DNA of 64,000 nucleotides from Amorphochlora amoebiformis (GCA_054601695.1 BAAHQB010000191.1:62001-126000); one strand, 5' to 3'; numbered from the stretch's first letter, positions 1 to 64,000 are shown. Translations and numbers: made by a program. Notes: generated from the sequence alone by a model not told the origin.

Positions 1-125
1 CACATATATATACATAGATATACACATATTACATACAGATATGTGCAGATATTAAAACAGATATACCTTTATCCATTTTATTTATATACTTATCAAGAGA
101 AGAGAAATTCTCAAATCGAACTAAC

Positions 126-9783
<9,658 letters not shown>

Positions 9784-10186
9784 GTTCGAAGATAGAGCGC
9801 AAATCAACCAAAACTTGTTCTAAACGATCCGAAACTGCGGTTCGGTCATGGGAGAGACCTCCACCCCCCGAGGCCGAGAAATTAAACCAAGGAGTTAAAT
9901 ATTGCGATTAAAAGTTTTCAATAAATCGGCTTCGAGAAATTCTTTTATTTTTGGTATGTTTTTTGGTAATTCCATCAAAATTGGATTTTACATCTCGGTC
10001 CCCCACCGTAATTATATCTTTATATGGATATCTGTATATCAACTTACAAGATATCCCAATATCCTGTCTTAAATATCCTAACATATCCCTTTTATCCACA
10101 TATCCCCCTTTCGCGCGGTCCCCTCCGAACCATACACCGACCACAGATTAACCACAATCCAACAGCCACTCAAACGATCCGCATCC
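9784..10186. promoter_or_regulatory. divergent intergenic region between the unknown gene and the LHC gene
   Basis: This is 403 bp of normal-complexity DNA without TA or telomeric tracts, lying between two start codons on opposite strands. It must hold the promoters of both genes if the models are right. I see no unambiguous TATA element or other named motif. A minus-strand reading frame at 9908-10144 has no supporting homology or splice pattern and I do not count it as a gene. Confidence 0.6.
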
Positions 10187-10900
10187 ATGATCGTCGCCAT
10201 GCTCGCCTCCCTGGCCCTTGCCTCCATCGCGCTCGCCACACCGCTCCCCTCTCGTCCCTCCCCACTGACCCGTCGACTCTCGCCCATTTATGGTGGCCGT
10301 CGTGAGGGTTTGAGGCCGCTGAGATCCAGTGGTTTGCCCGATAAATCGACAGACCTTCCAAAGTATCAGGAGGATTTGGAGAAGAAATTCGTCGAGAAGA
10401 GGGTACGTCGGCGATTCGAAACCCTGCATTGACACTCGAAAAGCCTCCTCGGCATCCTTGTCCCCACGACCGTCCAGATATTCATGATTTGCTATTGAAT
10501 GGCAGGTTGAGATGTTGGACGAGGATCAGGATTTTAAGTCTAAAGCGTCTCCTATTGGTATATTTTCTGTTGTCTGTGTATAAGCTTCTATGTAAATGTT
10601 TTATATAAATGTGTGTGTAGAAACATTTTTATATAAATGTGCGTGTAGAAACATTTGTACTCTGATGAAGTAAAATCACGCAAGAATAAGCAAATTGCTT
10701 CAGAAGTTATGTCGACAAAGTTGTGAATCTACATTTTAACTTTTAGGATCTGTCGGTGGCACTGCTCCTTTGGGGAAATACTGGGATCCTGCCTCCTTTT
10801 CCCGTGAGGTATATCTATACTTATTATGTGGAGTTATATATGTGTGGAGACATGATATGTGCACTTGTAATACAATACGTTTCATATATGCATGCTCACT

Positions 10901-10944
<44 letters not shown>

Positions 10945-11197
10945 CATACATACATACATAGCATATGTTTTAAATCGAATAAAACACACATACGTACATC
11001 CAACCCTCAGGCGGACGCGAACCAAGTGAAGCGCTACCGCGAAGCAGAACTTACTCACGGACGTGTCGCCATGCTTGGAGCTCTCGGCTTCCTAACCCAG
11101 GTAAAACTTACCTAATTGTCATCTTTCTGTTGGAATTATACATACATACACATACACACATATGTATACATATGTACACATATATATTTATATACAT

Positions 11198-11268
<71 letters not shown>

Positions 11269-11299
11269 CATACATATGTATATATATATATATATATAT

Positions 11300-11340
<41 letters not shown>

Positions 11341-11615
11341 TATGTATATAGATACATATATATATATACATTACACATATTACACATAAAATGTATACAT
11401 ACATGTATCTCAAGAGTGAGAGAAAAATCGCTGTGACGAAGCGATCTGTCACAATATTCTAATGCATCGGTTTCAGCATTTCTCTTCTAGGGAGTGTTAC
11501 TAACGGCTCTTTTTTCTTTCCAGGAGAAGTTTCACCCTCTGTTTGGAGGAGATATTGATGGACCGGCCGTGTATCATTTCCAAAAGATCCAGGAGGTATG
11601 AACACATACACCTTG

Positions 11616-11660
<45 letters not shown>

Positions 11661-11673
11661 GTACGTGCATAAT

Positions 11674-11714
<41 letters not shown>

Positions 11715-11817
11715 ACATATATAATATATATATATAGATATTATCGTTGATGTAAATATATTTTATAAATCTATTGTTACACACATATATATTATGTAAT
11801 TATATATGTGTATATAT

Positions 11818-11849
<32 letters not shown>

Positions 11850-12023
11850 GTATATGTATATGTATGTGTATATACATTTATATATACAAATATGTAATTA
11901 TACATGTGTGTACATATCTACATATGTGTATGTATATATGTGTATATATATATACATATATATGTAAACGTGTACATACATATTTAGCTTCATAGATATA
12001 TTTAGAATATGTATTTTCATACA

Positions 12024-12069
<46 letters not shown>

Positions 12070-12140
12070 TCTCTGTTCCAGTATCACGTCTTTATGGCAT
12101 AGCTGTTACGCATCCAAATATTCATAAATATATATACATA

Positions 12141-12174
<34 letters not shown>

Positions 12175-12290
12175 ATGTATATATATGTACATATATACAA
12201 AGAGAGAGAGAGATATGAGATATAGATATGTGTACATTTCATATTATATATATATATATATATATATATACATAAACACATATTAAATAT

Positions 12291-12354
<64 letters not shown>

Positions 12355-12442
12355 AGCATATATTTATGAATATAAACTTATACCTTTAAATGCATATAAC
12401 AGCGACAGATTCATGAAAATAGGATACCAGAGAGGATACATA

Positions 12443-12505
<63 letters not shown>

Positions 12506-12726
12506 GACGATATATATAAACATACGTAGATGTCTCCTCTGTTCTGGTATCCTGTTTTCCTTGCTATCGCTATCGCTGAGCTAGGTCGCGCACGCATCGG
12601 ATGGGTATGCATTTCCTCCTCTTAATTTCTATTTTTTAAGAAATGTGCACAAATATACGTGTATAATGGAATAAAGACATATATATATATATTTATATAC
12701 ACACATACATATACATATATACACAT

Positions 12727-12772
<46 letters not shown>

Positions 12773-13070
12773 GTGTATAGGAGGAACCCTCCGGCGGATC
12801 AATCTTCGGCCTTCGTGAGGGGTAATATATTTATAAATATACATATATATATATATATATTTATATATTTATACATGTATATAGTATTTATTCATGTGTA
12901 ATGTATAAATATATATATGTATATATAAATATGTATAATGTACATATGTATATGTATTAAAACTTATGTATACATTTGTATAGGTTTATATATATATATA
13001 TATATATGTACACATATGCATGTATACATAAAGATATGGGCCGGGAAAATATTGAGCCCGTATTAGTATA

Positions 13071-13114
<44 letters not shown>

Positions 13115-13711
13115 TTATATAAAGTAGAAGTGTTAGATGAGATGTATATACTAAATATGCATGCATACACACACACATATACACACATATATATATAGAA
13201 TAAATAAATATATCTAGACATATATGTAAAATATACTTATCGATATGAGCCTGGAAATCTTGGATTTAACCCCCTCACCACACACATGTATACGTACATA
13301 TATAGATATGTGAATATACGTATAGATATGTAAGATATACATATATATATATATATATGTAAAATATACATATCTAGATATGTAACATATACATATATAG
13401 ATATGAGCCTGGAAATCTTGGATTTGACCCCCTGGGGCTCTACCCGTCTGATCCTAAGGCCGCTATCGATATGAAAAATAAGGTAATAAACATATATATG
13501 TATGTCAATATGTCGAAATGATGTATGTATGCATACATATCTTACATATATGTAAATATATAAATATATATATGTATATATATATGTATGTATATATATA
13601 TATATGTGTATATATGAATATATATATATATATATATATTCGTGTACATATATACATGTATGTGTATGTGTGTGAAATAAAAATAATGTATATACTAGTG
13701 TTATATATATA

Positions 13712-13795
<84 letters not shown>

Positions 13796-13873
13796 ATATA
13801 TATATACATATTATATCTATGTGTGTATTATATCTATGTATGTATTATATCTATGTATGTTCATACGTATATG

Positions 13874-13915
<42 letters not shown>

Positions 13916-14087
13916 ATATATATAATATATATATGCAATATGTATATAGTACATATATTATATACAATTTATGTATAAATCCAATATCAATATACAAATG
14001 TGTAAAATACGAGATCAAATACACATTTATATACGTCTTCTGCACGTCCACTCATATATTATCCACAAACTTACACATAAGTACACA

Positions 14088-14130
<43 letters not shown>

Positions 14131-14221
14131 CCAGGAGCTGAATAACGGACGTCTCGCTATGGTCGGTCTCCTCGGGATGATTGTCCAAGAGCTAGTCACT
14201 GGCAAGCCTATCGCTTCGTAG
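10187..14221 (+). CDS. light-harvesting chlorophyll-binding protein (LHC/FCP-like, red-lineage plastid type)
   Basis: This is a chlorophyll a/b- or a/c-binding antenna protein of the thylakoid membrane. There are nine exons, all GT-AG with matching phases: 10187-10402, 10506-10557, 10747-10808, 11011-11100, 11524-11595, 12530-12604, 12781-12821, 13401-13482, 14135-14221 (TAG), about 258 residues. Visible family motifs in order are [13 protein letters not shown], helix 1 with the pigment-ligand signature [21 protein letters not shown] and PAVYHFQ, helix 2 [21 protein letters not shown] cut at the exon end, [11 protein letters not shown], and helix 3 [11 protein letters not shown] followed by QELVTGK. 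The first residues ([17 protein letters not shown]) form a signal peptide and are followed by a basic stretch, as expected for bipartite targeting to a complex plastid. The first ATG of the open frame was chosen. The gene is convergent with the dioxygenase gene. Confidence 0.93.
13028..13280 (+). repeat. acceptor-side copies of LHC exon 8
   Basis: Segments at 13238-13278 and, more degraded, 13028-13060 repeat the start of exon 8 (13401-13482; GAGCCTGGAAATCTTGGATT). They are separated by TA tracts and lie upstream of the exon. Confidence 0.85.
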
Positions 14222-14915
14222 AATTTAATATATCGGGCCGCAGATTTGAAATCGAGAGAGCTTAGAATAGCCATCGAACAGAGTAATTGGGAAGTATGTT
14301 GGGATCAATCACGGTAAACATTGTGTTTGAATCAGTCACGGTAAACAGTGTGTTTATATAGATATTTGTGAAGTTGAATGTATGGAATTCAAAGACAAAA
14401 GTCCAACGCGTGAACATCTGTGTCATTTATATCATGCATGAACACAAAGATATATGTAAATCTACCGTAGTAACTGTACCATTTACAGATTAGAGTTATA
14501 GTTATATATGTATACAAGATCATTGTAGGATCCTCCATATCTGTATTCTAGAAAGGTAGCCTAGGTCTATATCTTCTATTCATGAGCTATATTGTGATCT
14601 AGTATGTTTACTATACTGGTGTGGACCGTTCACATTATGGGTATATAATGATATAGAATATTTACGCGCGTTTTTGTATATATCTATTACTAATGAATGA
14701 TTCACAAACTTTCGAATCTCAAACCATGCAATGATTCGTGTCCATGATTAGTTTAATTAACTAGAAATTAAGAAAGTCATTGAAGTTAACTACATATTTA
14801 TACAAATCAAAACTTATGATGCGAAGATTTAGTTTTTCGGAGTCGAATCAATGTCCGATTGGTTTGCTAATCAACCCATGCTATCCCCCTCTTGTCTCTA
14901 AGCTTCTCTTTATGC
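14222..14915. other. convergent intergenic region, LHC to dioxygenase
   Basis: About 0.7 kb of low-repeat, moderately AT-rich DNA lies between two stop codons. It should contain both 3' untranslated regions. I see no additional gene, RNA gene or clear terminator. An alternative frame of the last dioxygenase exon would extend that gene to a TAG at 14881. Confidence 0.6.
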
Positions 14916-28134
<13,219 letters not shown>

Positions 28135-28801
28135 CCTCTTCAAAAATCCGACCCAAAACGTTCTCGGAACGTTCCTCCCGCCCTCCGCAAACCCCTCCCC
28201 GCCAAAAATCCGCAGCCACCGACCTTTCCAGGCCCTCCGGTGGTGTGAAGGCTTGCTATATAGAGAGGGGAAGGCCTGGGCCATGGAGGGGTATGTTTCG
28301 CGACTCACAAACGGGGAAGGTCTGTAGGCTTTTGTACGATAATACTTGATTTCATTCGTTTTTCGGGTGGAGAGAGGGGGGTAAAAGCGGAAATGTTTTA
28401 TTTCGAGACTTGAGGTGGTGGAATAGAAACCCAGGAGAAGAAGAAGGGGGCCCCGGAGGTTGGGAGGCATGGAAAATCAGTCCCGGGGGTGTCACGATAT
28501 AAGGAAAATATTAAAGAATTGATATGTCGATATTAAATGGAATATATCGAATAATTACAGATATTAAACTTTGATATCCCGGATATCAATCTTAAAAATA
28601 TCTAAAAAAATCAATCTGTCACCTTACGTGACAAAAAGTCAGACAAACACGTGTCCTCTCCAGGGCATGCTCCTCCTAGCCTCCCTTGCGTCTTCTCACG
28701 CCTCCCCCGTAGCCCTCCCACCCCCATTATTCTAAAAACAATTTAACTAAAGTTAATTTTTCGTTTAGGCCCGAATTTTTCGGCGGGGGGGGGGGTTGGC
28801 G
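28135..28801. promoter_or_regulatory. divergent intergenic region between dioxygenase and aminotransferase genes
   Basis: About 0.67 kb of ordinary-complexity DNA lies between start codons on opposite strands. It holds an inverted repeat GTCAC-CTTAC-GTGAC at 28618-28632 and a CACGTG palindrome at 28648-28653, both candidate factor-binding sites by pattern only. A short plus-strand frame from ATG 28668 begins MLLLASLASSHASP and could be a signal-peptide exon of the downstream gene if it splices at the GTAGCC after it. The minus-strand open frame up to 28470 could extend the dioxygenase N-terminus. Confidence 0.5.
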
Positions 28802-44645
<15,844 letters not shown>

Positions 44646-45496
44646 TAATGATTTCTATAATTTCCCAGTTAGCCATATAGCTAATTCGACAACTTACTCT
44701 AACTGCCATGATAATAATAATTGTGAAATCCAAGTTATTAGCTATCTAATGGTAGATGCATATCTTGTTATACTCTATAAATAGGACATATGTAAATATT
44801 TTACATATATTTATATATATATACATTATATACATATCGATTTGCACATATTTATACATAAAATATATATACATATATATATATATATATATTATATAAA
44901 TATATAGATACTGAGTCTGTAATATCGAATTTACTGGAATTACGACTGTTGCTAGATATTATTATACTCTATGATAGAATATTTATAGTAACAACAATAT
45001 ATATATGTATATATACTATTATATATATATCTAGATATATATATATATATTTACATATACTAGATATATGTATGTACCTTCAGTACTACCACGACTACAT
45101 CTAGTACATTTCGTATATTTATGTTTTACGGATGTATGTATACACACCAAATTGAATTTTTTAAGCTGAAAAATTTGGCGCCGGCGCGCGCGCACGACCG
45201 GATCACGCGCCAAATGATACAACCACGTATACTAGCGTATACTCGGGCTTTGAAACGTATTCTCAATATTCTAAATATTACTCGCGGACTCGGCTAGCTA
45301 CATACACATATACTAGCTATACCCTCAGACATACTTTCTATTATCGGAGTCTGTTGTAAAGCTTTTTCTCGGTCGGGTGGAGTCTTGTATTAGTGATAAA
45401 TAACTCGTATTAGCTAGGGTAACGTGATAGTAATGCTGGTCCACGCATGCATGTATATATGGGTTATAGGTAGCCGTAGCTATTAGCTAGGGATTA
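44646..45496. other. convergent intergenic region, aminotransferase to UPF0598
   Basis: About 0.85 kb lies between two stop codons. The first part is ordinary AT-rich sequence and the middle has short TA tracts. A GC-rich patch at about 45178-45212 with alternating GC runs stands out against the surroundings. A minus-strand frame at 45031-45222 shows no recognisable protein features. I see no RNA gene. Confidence 0.55.
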
Positions 45497-54067
<8,571 letters not shown>

Positions 54068-54194
54068 CTCTTGCAAAGAAATTAGGTCACTCAGGGCAGT
54101 CACAACGGAATAGAGAGTCACCTAGTAATGTCACAGTCAACCTTCTTAACGACACGTGTTTCCCTTTACAAATACGTCCCGCGCGTGTCCTGCG
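54068..54194. promoter_or_regulatory. compact bidirectional promoter
   Basis: Only 127 bp separate the start codons of two divergent genes. A CACGTG palindrome lies at 54153-54158, in the same short context (ACACGTGT) as in the other divergent promoter at 28648-28653. If the UPF0598 protein starts at the alternative ATG 54121 the gap shrinks to 73 bp. Co-regulation of the pair is an inference from spacing. Confidence 0.5.
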
Positions 54195-58275
<4,081 letters not shown>

Positions 58276-59046
58276 CTCTTGCTTGTCAGCTAGCTAGCTA
58301 GGTCTAAGTTTTTGAAGTCAGAGTATATAATTCAAATGATCCAGCTAAGTTTTTTCAGTTGTCTGACTTATTTTTTTTTTACTTTCCGTCCCGTTGCAGC
58401 TCACTAGCCACATCGTCATGTATGTTTTAATTTGTGACTGAGTGTGAGTCAACATTTATTATTTTTTACAAGCGCTTTTCGTACTGCGTTGACTAGCATA
58501 CGCTTACGCGACTTGCATATGAAGCTTATACGAAATCTAAGCCTACTAATAATCAAGATGATATCAAGGATATTATGACGCATCCACGTAAACTGATACA
58601 TCAGTGGCAATATTCAGACCAATCAGGCAGCATTGAGATAGTTGAAGATTCTAACGGTTATGCCGTATACTGCATTTTATCTGGATAGTAATAATCTCGT
58701 TTCAATTTAAATGTACATGTTACTACAAATTCGAATTCATGATCAACGCAGTAATTTTGAGATTACGGGAATTTAAAAAATCGGGTCATACAAAAAACTT
58801 TGTGACCATAGTACAAAGCTCCTATAATAATACTAGTACTAGAGTAGCTGAGGCTTCTGCATGCACGTAGCTCTGATTTGTTAACCACAGTCAATTTAGA
58901 TAATTTAACCGAAGAATTTTTGAAATGGTGAAATAAATTACGCAAAATTACGTTTTGACCTGGCTGGAATGTATACGTGTGTATTACATATCGGTGACAT
59001 GATATCCATGATATGAATATATATATATATATATATATATGTATTG

Positions 59047-59093
<47 letters not shown>

Positions 59094-59175
59094 TATATAT
59101 ATATATATACATATATATCTATGTGCTTATGTATGTATATATGTATATATACATATATATCAATGTATGTATATA

Positions 59176-59238
<63 letters not shown>

Positions 59239-59359
59239 GTATATAAATATATATGCACACAGGTACGTATATAGAAAATATATACGAGGATACTTATCTA
59301 TATTTTGTATTACTGAACGATTAATGGTGGCTTTATATACAATATATATATATATATAC

Positions 59360-59418
<59 letters not shown>

Positions 59419-59446
59419 AGGTATCAATATTTGAATTACCGAAATA
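58276..59446. other. convergent intergenic region, tail-anchored gene to terminal unknown gene
   Basis: About 0.7 kb of ordinary AT-rich DNA is followed by TA tracts. A (T)10 run lies near 58371 and tandem CTAG-type tetranucleotides near 58290. A minus-strand frame of 60 codons at 58763-58945 shows no domain or splice pattern. A diverged copy of the 3' edge of the next gene's last exon lies at about 59288-59338. Confidence 0.55.
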
Positions 59447-59514
59447 TTAATGATGGCGAACTCGCATAGCGTGTTGCCAACACGACTTTTTATTTGTCAT
59501 TATTCGAATAACGC

Positions 59515-59580
<66 letters not shown>

Positions 59581-59631
59581 GCGTGTTGCCAACACGACTT
59601 TTTATTTGTCATTATTCGAATAACGCTTCTG

Positions 59632-59693
<62 letters not shown>

Positions 59694-59738
59694 CCTGTTG
59701 CCAACACGACTTTTTATTTGTCATTATTCGAATAACGC

Positions 59739-59803
<65 letters not shown>

Positions 59804-59904
59804 TATAGCCTGTTGCCAACACGACTTTTTATTTGTCATTATTCAAATAATGATTTTGTATGCACACACATGAATAGATATATGCACACATTTACATATG
59901 TTTC

Positions 59905-59940
<36 letters not shown>

Positions 59941-59953
59941 GTATACATATATG

Positions 59954-60050
<97 letters not shown>

Positions 60051-60190
60051 CACGCTTTTTTATTTGTCATTATTCAAATAACGCTTGTGTATTTGTATAC
60101 ACACACACACATACATACATACATACATACATATATATTATGCACACATTATGTACATGTGAATGTGCACATGTGCGTATATGTACACAT

Positions 60191-60232
<42 letters not shown>

Positions 60233-60327
60233 TTAACTTTACATACATAAATAAATAAATATGCATATATTTTATATATATATATATATGTGTGTATATA
60301 TATACGTTTATATATATATATATATGT

Positions 60328-60377
<50 letters not shown>

Positions 60378-60886
60378 CCTTTTATTATCCAATACTTCCA
60401 TCTTCTTTAATACCGCGCTCACGCAACCCATCTAGGGTTAGGGTTAGGGTTAGGGTTAGGGTTAGCGTCAGGTTAGGGTTAGGGTTAGGGTTAGGATTAG
60501 GGTTAGGGGTAGGGTTATGATGAGATTATTCAGCATGTCTTAGCCCTAGGGCCATTGACTCCGACACTAAGTGGGGTTTATTTTTGGGAGCGACCTGTTA
60601 GGGTTAGGGTTAGGGTTAGGGTGAGGGTTAGGGTTAGGGTTAGGGTTAGGGTTAGGGTTAGGTTAGTGTTGGGGTTAGGGTTATTAAGGTTATATAGGTT
60701 TGTTAGCTAGGGTTAGGATAAGGGTTATGTTTATGGACCAGTTAGGGTAAAGGTTAGGATTAGGGTTAGGGTAAGGTTGGGGGTTAGGGTTAGGGTAGTG
60801 GTAGGGTATATATATATATATATATATATATACATACACATACATATATGTATATATATATGCATATACATATATATATATATATT

Positions 60887-60924
<38 letters not shown>

Positions 60925-61871
60925 TAAACCTGAGGTGATTGCAGCGTCGGTATAACTCGGTACTCGGCTCTTACATAGTCCTAATATATTAATATATGAT
61001 ATGTGTATATCTACTTTTATATATGTATTTAGTCCTGATATTAGAATATGATATGTGTATATTATACCCTTATATATGTATTTAATCCTGATATATGAGT
61101 ATATGATATGTGTATATTATACTTTTATATATGTATTTAGTCCTGATATTAGAATATGACATGTGTATATTATACTCTTATATATGTATTTAGTCCTGAT
61201 ATGTGAATATATGATATGTGTATATTATATTTTATATATGTCTATAGTCCTGATATATAAATACATGATATGTGTATATTATACTTTTATATATGTATAT
61301 AGTCATGATATATGAATATAGGATATGTGTATATTCTACTTTTATATATGTATATGGTCCTAATATATGAATATATGAAATGTGTATAATATACTTTTAT
61401 ATATGTATATAGTCCTAATATATGAATATGATATGTGTATATTATACTTTTATATATGTATATAGTCATGATATATGAATATATGATATGTGTGTATTAT
61501 ACTCTTATATATGTATATATAGTCCTGATATATGAATATATGATATGTGTATATTATACTTTTATATGTGTATATAGTCCTAATATGAATATATGATATA
61601 CTATACTGTATATAGTCCTAATATATGAATATATGATATGTGTATATCATAGTCATATATGTGAATATCCAGCATATTCTATGTGTATATTGGCCTAATA
61701 TGAATACGTGATATGTGTATATTATACTCTTATATATTAATATCCAGCATATTCTATTTGTATATTAACATATATATGTATATATATACATATGAATATA
61801 CATATATACATCCTAACCTATAAATATATTCATAAATATAGTATATATGTATATATATATATATATTTAAG

Positions 61872-61902
<31 letters not shown>

Positions 61903-63092
61903 TGGATATACATACACACACACATATATATATATATATACATATATATGTATACATACATGTATATTCATATATGTATACCCCTTCTAACAAAAGCAAA
62001 GGAGGCCTTTTTAGCGCTGTATATACATCTTCGACGGTGCTACCTAGGGTTAGGGTTAGGGTTAGGGTTAAGGTAAGGGTTAGGGTTAGGGTTAAGGTTA
62101 GGGTTAGGATTAGATTATATTCAGCATGTCTTAGTCCGAGGACCATTGACTCCTCCACATTGTGGGGCTATAGTGCTGTTTGGGATCACAGCAGATCGTG
62201 GTGTTGTAGGTGATGTATGTTGTTGTGGTGGTTTGTTGTGGGCATGGATGCGTGGTTAGGGTTAGGGTTAGGGTTAGGGTTAGGGTTAGGGTTAGGGTTA
62301 ACCGTTTCTCATCACTACACAATCCTTCATAACTCCCGCACGGTATATAGTCTAGGGTCAGGATTAGGGTTAGGGTTAGGGTTAGGATCAGATTATTCAG
62401 CATGTCTTAGTCCGAAGACCACAGACTCAGTTAGGGTTAGGGTTAGGGTTAGGGTTAGGGTTAGGGTTAGGGTTAGGGTTAGGGTTAGGGTTAGGGTTAG
62501 GGTTTAGGTCAGGGTTAGAATTGCTTTCGAATCAGCTGTCTTTTGTTCAGATTGCTCGTCCTGACATTACAAATTAAGAGTGGCTTAGAGTAAGGGTTAG
62601 AGTAAGGGTTAGGGTTAGGGTTAGGGTTAGGGTTAGGGTTAGGGTTTCGATTAGGGTTTCGATGTGGGGATTTACCTCTGCATTGGGCCTTCGTGGGGGC
62701 GAATTAAGAGACATACACGTGTCAAGGGACGATACAGGGTAGATCTAGGGTTAGGGTTAGGGTTAGGGTTAGGGTTAGGGTTAGGGTTAGGGTTAGGGTT
62801 AGGGTTAGATGAGATTATTCAGCATGTCTTAGCCTAAGGCCTTGACTCCGTCACTTAGTGAGGCTGTTATGCTGGGAGCATCCTCAGTAGGTTAGGGTTA
62901 GGATTAGGGTTAGGGTTAGGGTTAGGGTTAGGGTTACGAGAGTTGGTGGTTTCATTTGGATAACGGCGTTAATTACAGCGTGTACACCTGAACCTATATG
63001 TGTATGTGTGTGTGTATGTACATATATAAAAATATATATATGTATATATACTCACGTTTTTTACTTATTTTTATAATGTTATATGAATATAT

Positions 63093-63146
<54 letters not shown>

Positions 63147-63186
63147 TGTCCATATAGAGATTTATGTATATATATAATATATATGT

Positions 63187-63234
<48 letters not shown>

Positions 63235-63243
63235 GTGTAAAAA

Positions 63244-63308
<65 letters not shown>

Positions 63309-63449
63309 GGGAGAGAGAGAAAAAAACATATATGCATGTACATATATCAAAACACATATATAGTATTACAGCAATATTAATAGCGCATACATATATATAT
63401 ATATATATACATTATGAATATATTATATATATATATATATATATTATAC

Positions 63450-63484
<35 letters not shown>

Positions 63485-64000
63485 TACATTTACAAACATT
63501 TACGCAATTCCCTTCAGGCCTTCTCAGCTCATACCTAACGCTAACCCTAACCCTAACCCTAACCCGAGTCAATGGTCCTCGGACTAAGACATGCTGAATA
63601 ATCTCATCCAAATCCTAACCCTAACCCTAACCCTAACCCTAACCCTAACCCTAACTCTAACTCTAACCCTAACCTCCAAGCCTCTGAAAGCAATCTTTGT
63701 ATTTGTCTCCGATTTTCTTTGCATCGGACCCACTAAGAGGTTCCGTAGCCCTATGGTTAGGGTTAGGGTTAGGGTTAGAGTTAGGGTTAGAGTTTACCCG
63801 CGTGGTAAGGGTGAGAGTTGATTTTTCCGTATGGACCTGTTAGGGATATATTTAGGGTTAGGGTTAGAGATTGACTCTATCCCAACCTTAACTCTACCCT
63901 AATACTCTAACCCTAACCCTAACCCTAACTCTAACCCTAACCCTAGCCCTAACCTAACCCTAATCCTAACCCTAGACTTTACATCACCTTCGGTCCTTAT
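59447..64000 (-). CDS. conserved protein of unknown function, 3' part only (5' end outside the window)
   Basis: Minus-strand exons: 64000-63988 (tentative), 63836-63798, 63750-63674, 62993-62938, 62744-62676, 62351-62303, 62043-61982, 60431-60379, 59516-59447 (TAA). Donors and acceptors are GT-AG and every phase matches, giving about 150 residues. Recognisable blocks: [11 protein letters not shown] then [69 protein letters not shown] and [11 protein letters not shown] near the end. The [13 protein letters not shown] block recalls the ubiquitin-like/TGS-type region of translation-associated GTPases, but no P-loop is visible here, so that is only a weak hint. Most introns are filled with TTAGGG array, and five acceptors are formed by CCCTAG or CATAG at an array edge. 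The last exon can also be read on the plus strand (see rejected items). Confidence 0.72.
59578..60088 (-). repeat. four acceptor-side copies of the last exon of the terminal gene
   Basis: About 50 bp (ACACGACTTTTTATTTGTCA on the plus strand) recurs at 59578-59632, 59690-59743, 59808-59858 and 60051-60088, with decreasing similarity away from exon 59516-59447. Confidence 0.9.
60434..60808 (+). repeat. telomeric array with variant embedded element
   Basis: TTAGGG repeats abutting the acceptor of exon 60431-60379. An embedded element of the GAGATTATTCAGCATGTCTT variant type lies at 60518-60590. Confidence 0.94.
60985..61760. repeat. minisatellite, about 50-60 bp unit, about 13 copies
   Basis: Units contain ATGATATGTGTATATTATAC and TATATGTATATAGTCCTGAT. 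Intronic in the terminal gene. Confidence 0.9.
62044..62937 (+). repeat. telomeric arrays alternating with exons, three embedded elements
   Basis: TTAGGG arrays fill the introns around exons 62351-62303 and 62744-62676. Embedded elements lie at 62107-62210, 62385-62425 and 62808-62880 (variant type). Confidence 0.95.
63537..63975. repeat. mixed-orientation telomeric arrays
   Basis: CCCTAA arrays at 63538-63565, 63613-63673 and 63890-63975 and TTAGGG arrays at 63755-63793 and 63852-63868 separate the last visible exons. A minus-strand embedded element lies at 63565-63609. Confidence 0.93.

Noticed and set aside
10187-14221. Dinoflagellate origin
   Set aside because: The LHC type would allow it, but all LHC introns are GT-AG, no spliced-leader-like acceptor is seen, and the telomeric repeat is TTAGGG and not TTTAGGG.
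28135-28470. Extension of the dioxygenase to ATG 28470
   Set aside because: The frame is open but the start at 28134 already gives a compact signal-like N-terminus; without 5' data I prefer the shorter form.
28668-28736. Plus-strand frame MLLLASLASSHASP as first exon of the aminotransferase
   Set aside because: It looks like a signal peptide, but the joining frame through the next acceptor runs out of phase with exon 29282-29315; a G-run length error could change this, so it is kept only as a possibility.
59447-59516. Plus-strand exon starting at ATG ATG GCG ([14 protein letters not shown]...)
   Set aside because: It is open and ends at a GT, but no phase-compatible plus-strand exon follows, while the minus-strand reading joins three upstream exons in phase and ends in a stop.

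Overview
The window looks like nuclear DNA of a photosynthetic eukaryote. Exons are tiny (22-256 bp) and are separated by introns of up to 3 kb, nearly all GT-AG. Most of those introns are (TA)n microsatellite or vertebrate-type TTAGGG repeat. A multi-exon light-harvesting (LHC/FCP-like) gene with an N-terminal signal peptide points to a secondary, red-lineage plastid. TTAGGG repeats and canonical splice sites fit a stramenopile or haptophyte alga better than a dinoflagellate. The lineage is inference; no species is claimed.

Joining short non-repetitive islands by splice site and reading phase gives seven genes that strictly alternate in orientation: (1) a 13-exon minus-strand gene of unknown function, 126-9783; (2) a plus-strand LHC gene, 10187-14221; (3) a minus-strand PhyH-type Fe(II)/2-oxoglutarate dioxygenase, 14916-28134; (4) a plus-strand ACC-synthase-like PLP aminotransferase, 28802-44645; (5) a minus-strand UPF0598 (C8orf82-like) gene, 45497-54067; (6) a plus-strand tail-anchored coiled-coil protein, 54195-58275; (7) a minus-strand conserved gene of unknown function entering from the right edge and ending at 59447. 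Neighbours are therefore alternately divergent (intergenic gaps of about 400, 670 and 130 bp) and convergent (gaps of about 0.7-1.2 kb). The genes do not form an evident shared pathway.

The most striking signal is in the introns. Beside exon after exon, the TA tracts are interrupted by diverged partial copies of that exon's own edge, with its splice site. Acceptor-side copies lie upstream and donor-side copies downstream, one to six per edge. I call these exon-edge echoes. Several have grown into tandem arrays of 100-190 bp units.

A second layer is interstitial telomeric DNA. About a dozen TTAGGG/CCCTAA arrays, some switching orientation like telomere fusions, sit inside introns and in several cases provide or abut the splice sites. 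About fifteen copies of one short non-telomeric element are embedded in these arrays. Long GA/CT tracts, several minisatellites, one exon-containing palindrome and one tRNA-promoter-like element make up most of the rest. The many long reading frames of alternating Tyr-Ile, Pro-Asn, Gly-Leu, Arg-Glu or Ser-Leu are repeat artefacts and are not annotated as genes.
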